Positions 5,682-9,256 of a DNA stretch of 9,256 nucleotides are shown piece after piece. The translations under genes and the position numbers were made by a program. A model generated the notes under the pieces. The model ran no database searches, was not told where the DNA came from, and saw nothing but the letters and a program-made list of their open reading frames with translations. The stretch comes from Candidatus Poribacteria bacterium. GTDB lineage: Bacteria; Poribacteria; WGA-4E; WGA-3G. The DNA is taken from positions 1-9,256 of the forward strand of contig JAPPMR010000866.1 of assembly GCA_028818995.1 (NCBI GenBank), read 5' to 3'. The stretch's first letter is position 1. Each line of letters begins with the position of its first letter.

Positions 5682-5946
5682 GGCACAGTCCAATAGGTCG
5701 GTTTAAGTCCTACAGACCAAAAGTGTGCATATATTTTTGTATTTCACTATAAATTTACAAGTTCAATTCTCGTTGTATGTTTCATTGGTCCCTGATAATC
5801 CTTAGCATAAATTGATGGTGTGTAATGTTCAGGATATATTTTAAGGATAACATATAGATTCTTGAATAGCAAGTGATACTTGATAGTATTAGAAATATTC
5901 AGGGGTGGGATAAATCAGGTTCACAAAGTTTCTCCTACAGAATAAA
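5682..5946. other. Intergenic, no recognised gene
   Basis: This AT-rich stretch has no supported gene on either strand. On the minus strand an AGGAG followed by GTG opens an 11-codon frame next to the 5947-5989 hairpin, too short to call. GGTC and GACC around 5697-5720 are short and unconvincing as a stem. Confidence 0.5.
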
Positions 5947-5989
5947 TGTGCGATGAATTGCGGTTTGTAACCGTTCAATTCATCGCACA
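5947..5989. terminator. Long stem-loop, terminator or REP-like repeat
   Basis: TGTGCGATGAATTG (5947-5960) pairs with CAATTCATCGCACA (5976-5989), and inside it CGGTT (5961-5965) pairs with AACCG (5969-5973). This gives 19 bp, with only a TT bulge and a TGT loop. On the minus strand it lies 134 bp past the receptor stop codon and is followed by TTTATTC, so it may end that transcript. The U-tract is weak and the stem unusually long, so a dispersed palindromic repeat is an equal alternative. Confidence 0.6.
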
Positions 5990-5998
5990 ATAAAGTTA

Positions 5999-6113
5999 TA
6001 TAGTAAAATCCGAAAATATGTTCACATTTCAATGAACAACAATCCCGCACCATCGCCGCTGGCGAGGTTTCCTAACCTCGCTAATGTATAAGGTAATTAT
6101 GGATTTTACTATA
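5999..6113. mobile_element. Small MITE with TA-flanked 11-bp terminal inverted repeats
   Basis: TAGTAAAATCC (6001-6011) and its exact reverse complement GGATTTTACTA (6101-6111) end a 111-bp segment. TA follows and precedes them at 5999-6000 and 6112-6113. TA duplication with perfect short inverted ends is the pattern of IS630/Tc1-mariner-type transposition. There is no coding capacity. It contains the perfect hairpin at 6062-6081. It ends 9 bp after the stop codon of the receptor gene (minus strand). The element structure is seen; the family is inferred. Confidence 0.65.
6062..6081. repeat. Perfect hairpin inside the MITE
   Basis: GCGAGGTT (6062-6069) pairs with AACCTCGC (6074-6081) across a TCCT loop. 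Being GC-rich in an AT-rich setting, it resembles a REP palindrome. No U-tract follows on either strand, so it is not a classic intrinsic terminator. Confidence 0.6.
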
Positions 6114-6122
6114 AAACCAATT

Positions 6123-8951
6123 TTAGAACGTTTGTGTCAAGCGCGCCATAGCTAAACGCCCAATTTCTGGTGTTCCGACGAATTGCTGATGTTTATGATT
6201 CAGTAGATTTTGGACAGTCACTGAAAGGCGCGGTTTAAGACCGAGTGGAATAGCATAGCCAGCGTTTAAATCAATCGTATAATACGATTCCACCTCACCG
6301 ACATAAACCCCTGATCGAACAGGAAATCCCTGCACAAACCGTGCTCGTAGCCCTACACCCAATCCGAGATCAATATTAGTGTATTGAACGGTAGCACCGA
6401 ATTTATTTTTAGGAGCGTTTAGGGCAATATCACCGATTCCGTCAACGTTTTCAAAGAAATCTTCGCTAACAAACGAATAATTTGCACCGAGACTCCAGCT
6501 TGGATTGAGAAAAAAGGTAAAATTCATATCTAATCCGTTCAGAGATATGTCCCCATAGTTGCGATAGGTTAACATAACAGCATTTGGGTCTACCGCTTGT
6601 TCAGGTGTTACCGTGCCAAAGGGAATGAATGCGGCACCGTTATTTTCAGTTCCTGCTACGAAAAGTGTAACTAATTCATCAACAGGGGATCCGTTACCGT
6701 TTCCACCTTGAGTAGGTGCATCAAATGCAAGCAGTGCTTGGGCAAGCGCTGCATTTTGAGGATCGGCTAATGCTGCCCCGATCTGTTGTCCTAAAGAAGC
6801 ACTCAAAGTTGCCGCATCCAGGAACACATTCGGGGTTTCCACGAATAACGGAGCGATGAAATTGTTAATCCTTGAGTGATACACATCAGCAGAAAAAGCC
6901 AATCTATTTAGGAGAATACCTTTGTATCCGACCTCATAAGTTTGCGTGATAGTTGGCTGAAGCGAGTCTACATCATTTACATCTTCAACATCAATAAAAT
7001 TTGATGTCTGTGGATCAAGAGAACGTAAGACATTGTTCACACCCGTTACCTGTTGCGGGATAACGCTGTCAAATCCTGCGGAGAGGGCTGTCACCATCTC
7101 AGCTGGCAGTCCTTGTGCGGCTAAACCTGCTTCAAAAGTTGGCTTTGCTGCAGCCATCACAGCACTTCTGGCAACACCCCACATGACATTGGTAAAAAGC
7201 GGATCGTTGAGAGGAATATATGCACCATCTTCAAGCTTGCCTAACGGCGAAAAGGGAGAACGGAACAGTGGGTTACCATCCTCACTTCTTTTAAAGGTAA
7301 ATCCTGTGTCTGAGGGAACACCTTGTGCTCGTATGTCAATATTTGGACCGAAGCCTAATGCAGGTTCAAAGTTGGCACCTAACTTAAATGCATCCGGTGC
7401 TGAAAGAATATCAAGGAACAGGTTTGAAGTCCCTGGCGTATTGAAAGCGCGGTTATAGGTTACCCTAACATTATGGTCGTCATTCGGTTGAAACGCAAGC
7501 GCGACTCTGGGTGAAAGCACAATATCGTTGAGATGGTTATGTTGATCAGCTCTTCCTGCTGCAAGCAACTTCAGCTGCGGAAGGATATTGGTTTCCGATT
7601 GTAAATAGGCACCTATTTCGTCTATGTTGTCGTTTTCTTCGTTGGCGCCATTAATTGTGCCTTCAGTATCAGGGCGAGTAAGCAAGACATCCAATCCATA
7701 AGTAAAACGTTGCACATCTCCAATCCCATAACTGTGTTGTATCTGCGCAACATACAGGTTGGAATTGTCAACTGTTGGCAAACCTGTCCGCAGGACATAG
7801 GTATCCCCAGCATCACTCCGATTCCAAAATGCTTGGGCAAAGAGGTCCTTGTAAATGAAACGTGCTTGAGCATAACCGTAAGTCCAGTTTTTAGCTTGTC
7901 CAGCACCAATACCGGTCAGTTCAATACCGGTGGCTTGTGTCAAACCGCTGGCAAGAATTACGGTTGCATCATCACTGGGACTATAATCAACTCGGAATTC
8001 GCCGCGAGCGTATGCAGAATCAAATACAGGTTCCAGTTTGCCTTCCATGTCTTCTTTAGCACGACCTTCTTCCCAATCATCACCTCGCATATAATTTGCT
8101 GTCAATTTATAACCGATTGTGTCGTTGATAACACCGGCATGCCGAAGTGAACCAGTGAGTATACGTCGTTCACCAACACCTACACTAACCGTTGTGCCTT
8201 GTGAAGTGAACGGAGAACGGGTGAGAATGTGCATCACACCGTTGGCGCTGTTCGGACCGTACAGTGCCGCACCCGGACCTGATACAACTTCAATCTGCTC
8301 GATATCTTCACTTATAGTAGGTATAAGTGTGTAGGCATTGACACGCAGTGAAGGAACACTTGCAATCCGATTGTCTACGAGCGACAAAAGATTGCCTGAA
8401 AATACATTATTAAAACCGCGCACGACAACATACGAGGTGCCGATGCCAGATGTAACAACATCCACTGCACGTAACGATTTTAAGTGTTCTGTAACACTCA
8501 GCGAGACTCGGTCTTTGATTTCAGAGTCGTCAAGCAAAGCAACTGATGCTGGTGCTTCAAGAACTTTTTCCTTACGACGTGATGCCGTTACTGAAACCTT
8601 TGCAAGTTCTATGACCTCAGACGAAAGTGAAATCTCTACCGATCTTGTTTCATCTGAAGCAAGTTCAACATTCGCTATTACCTCTTCGGCGTATCCCGGA
8701 GATGATGCGGTAATTGTGTAGACACCTGCAGCTAAATTAACTAATGCAAGTGCGCCATCCGCATCGCTAACACCTTTAGCAGCATCGCCAGTTTTAGGTG
8801 TGACGGTAATGGTAACATTATTCAGTTTATTGCCGGTTTGGGCATCTGTTACTGTGAGGTTCAAGCTTGCGGCTTGCACAGACACCGTAGCAACTCCTAA
8901 AAAAATGAATAAGACGAACACCGCTATACCTACTAAGATCAATCGTTTCAT
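6123..8951 (-). CDS. TonB-dependent outer-membrane receptor with N-terminal carboxypeptidase-regulatory-like domain
   Basis: A 942-residue TonB-dependent receptor, which imports a ligand across the outer membrane using TonB/ExbBD energy. Residues 1-28 are a signal peptide (basic MKR, hydrophobic core, VQAA). Residues about 29-110 form an Ig-like carboxypeptidase-regulatory domain (SLNLTVTDAQTG, DADGALALVNLAAGVYTI). VSVTASRR (119-126) precedes the plug, which shows VVVRGFNN (175-182) and IEQIEVVSGPGAALYGPNSA (218-237). The rest is the 22-strand barrel, ending in NLLNHKHQQFVGTPEIGR and a terminal Phe as outer-membrane proteins require. Two long insertions (about 512-664 and 700-795), rich in Ala, Pro, Gln and Asn, look like large extracellular loops. 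ATG 8951 is chosen because AAAGGAG (8966-8960) lies eight bases before it; an ATG at 8978 would translate through that site. Cargo is unknown: iron complex, vitamin or glycan are all possible. Confidence 0.92.
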   Translation of the reverse strand: MKRLILVGIAVFVLFIFLGVATVSVQAASLNLTVTDAQTGNKLNNVTITVTPKTGDAAKGVSDADGALALVNLAAGVYTITASSPGYAEEVIANVELASDETRSVEISLSSEVIELAKVSVTASRRKEKVLEAPASVALLDDSEIKDRVSLSVTEHLKSLRAVDVVTSGIGTSYVVVRGFNNVFSGNLLSLVDNRIASVPSLRVNAYTLIPTISEDIEQIEVVSGPGAALYGPNSANGVMHILTRSPFTSQGTTVSVGVGERRILTGSLRHAGVINDTIGYKLTANYMRGDDWEEGRAKEDMEGKLEPVFDSAYARGEFRVDYSPSDDATVILASGLTQATGIELTGIGAGQAKNWTYGYAQARFIYKDLFAQAFWNRSDAGDTYVLRTGLPTVDNSNLYVAQIQHSYGIGDVQRFTYGLDVLLTRPDTEGTINGANEENDNIDEIGAYLQSETNILPQLKLLAAGRADQHNHLNDIVLSPRVALAFQPNDDHNVRVTYNRAFNTPGTSNLFLDILSAPDAFKLGANFEPALGFGPNIDIRAQGVPSDTGFTFKRSEDGNPLFRSPFSPLGKLEDGAYIPLNDPLFTNVMWGVARSAVMAAAKPTFEAGLAAQGLPAEMVTALSAGFDSVIPQQVTGVNNVLRSLDPQTSNFIDVEDVNDVDSLQPTITQTYEVGYKGILLNRLAFSADVYHSRINNFIAPLFVETPNVFLDAATLSASLGQQIGAALADPQNAALAQALLAFDAPTQGGNGNGSPVDELVTLFVAGTENNGAAFIPFGTVTPEQAVDPNAVMLTYRNYGDISLNGLDMNFTFFLNPSWSLGANYSFVSEDFFENVDGIGDIALNAPKNKFGATVQYTNIDLGLGVGLRARFVQGFPVRSGVYVGEVESYYTIDLNAGYAIPLGLKPRLSVTVQNLLNHKHQQFVGTPEIGRLAMARLTQTF

Positions 8952-8959
8952 TACATTAA

Positions 8960-8966
8960 CTCCTTT
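8960..8966 (-). promoter_or_regulatory. Shine-Dalgarno that fixes the receptor start
   Basis: AAAGGAG on the minus strand lies eight bases before ATG 8951-8949. It decides against the longer frame from 8978. Confidence 0.85.
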
Positions 8967-8980
8967 ATTAAGAAACATTG

Positions 8981-8991
8981 GTGGTTACCAC
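8981..8991. promoter_or_regulatory. Palindrome in the receptor leader
   Basis: GTGGTTACCAC is a perfect 5+1+5 palindrome about 30 bases upstream of the receptor start. Short size and position fit an operator, but no partner regulator is visible in the window. It shares GGTTACCA with the cluster at 136-181, which may be chance. Confidence 0.35.
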
Positions 8992-9059
8992 TTGAAAAAG
9001 CAGCACCCAAGAACCAATATCAAAGCAAGACAGGCGACGAATTGTCGTGTCAAAAATGT

Positions 9060-9083
9060 TTGCTGAAGACAAATATTCAGCAA
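9060..9083. repeat. Hairpin upstream of the receptor gene
   Basis: TTGCTGAA (9060-9067) and TTCAGCAA (9076-9083) pair perfectly over an 8-base loop. On the minus strand it stands just before a TTGACA (9053-9048) that lacks a properly spaced -10. It could be an operator flanking the promoter. Confidence 0.4.
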
Positions 9084-9256
9084 TCTAATAACAGTGGTTA
9101 AGTATCACAAATCTCAAAAGAAAAAGCAAACTTTTTTAATTGTGGTAGATTTTAGAATTATTGTGTGCTAATACCAAATTAACGAACAGGATTTATCCTA
9201 ATATAACCTAAGTTGCTACCTATAATATACTTTTAAATCCATGGGATTTGCTCTAT
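9084..9256. other. Right-edge region without a recognised gene
   Basis: AT-rich sequence with several TATAAT-like matches on both strands (for example 9221-9226 plus), none with a correctly spaced -35. AAATCC/GGATTT (9235-9249) is a short palindrome. No coding frame is supported. Confidence 0.4.

Noticed and set aside
5608..6122. CRISPR array or tRNA in the repeat-rich intergenic region
   Set aside because: The palindromes differ from one another and are irregularly spaced, and no cloverleaf with tRNA consensus bases was found.
7033..8721. Several plus-strand frames of 71 to 146 codons over the receptor gene
   Set aside because: All are opposite the receptor's continuous 942-codon frame; none has a ribosome site or family signature.
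8952..8978. Nine-residue upstream extension of the receptor
   Set aside because: It would place the strong AAAGGAG inside the coding sequence and put extra residues before a standard signal peptide.
9221..9226. Plus-strand TATAAT near the right edge
   Set aside because: No -35 lies at 16-18 bases upstream, and the region is AT-rich enough for chance matches.

Overview
This 9.3 kb window is bacterial chromosome of moderate-to-low GC with short, repeat-rich intergenic stretches. The gene content is a NUDIX hydrolase, a rhamnose-mutarotase-type protein, a TIM-barrel sugar isomerase/epimerase-like protein, a zinc alcohol dehydrogenase, a single-domain retropepsin and a TonB-dependent receptor with an N-terminal carboxypeptidase-regulatory-like domain. 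The outer-membrane receptor shows a Gram-negative-type envelope. Together with the dispersed palindromic repeats this reminds me of Candidatus Poribacteria or a similar uncultured marine lineage. That placement is from memory of gene style, not from a marker gene.

Layout. Positions 1-661 hold no convincing complete gene. They contain a GTTACCA inverted-repeat cluster (136-181) with a Shine-Dalgarno and a 22-codon mini-ORF, then a ~287-bp MITE-like element (319-605) flanked by a perfect 8-bp direct repeat (CCTATCTT). Immediately after the element comes a strong sigma70-type promoter (623-652) whose predicted transcript begins almost on the GTG start codon of the first gene, so that mRNA is probably leaderless. 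Positions 662-5166 are six tightly packed plus-strand genes: NUDIX hydrolase, mutarotase (ATGA overlap), an unrecognised coiled-coil protein, a TIM-barrel protein, a zinc-dependent dehydrogenase and a SAM methyltransferase. Positions 5251-5607 (minus) encode a small retropepsin-like aspartic protease, convergent to that row. Positions 5608-6122 are a repeat-rich intergenic region with two adjacent hairpins, a long 19-bp stem-loop and a ~111-bp TA-flanked MITE (IS630/Tc1-like by structure). Positions 6123-8951 (minus) encode a 942-residue TonB-dependent receptor, and 8952-9256 is its upstream region with two palindromes but no confident promoter.

How the genes may work together. The mutarotase, TIM-barrel protein and dehydrogenase form a plausible sugar-handling set (anomer interconversion, isomerisation or epimerisation, NAD-linked oxidation), and the NUDIX enzyme would handle nucleotide-sugar or ADP-ribose-type products. 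The coiled-coil protein and methyltransferase do not obviously fit. The row may therefore be a loose co-transcribed group rather than one pathway. The receptor could import a substrate across the outer membrane, but nothing in the sequence identifies that substrate.

I found no rRNA, tRNA, CRISPR array or intact transposase. The least ordinary items are the two non-autonomous elements with visible target duplications, the promoter/leaderless start beside one of them, the TIM-barrel protein lacking two usual metal ligands, the unrecognised coiled-coil protein, and the two large insertions in the receptor barrel.
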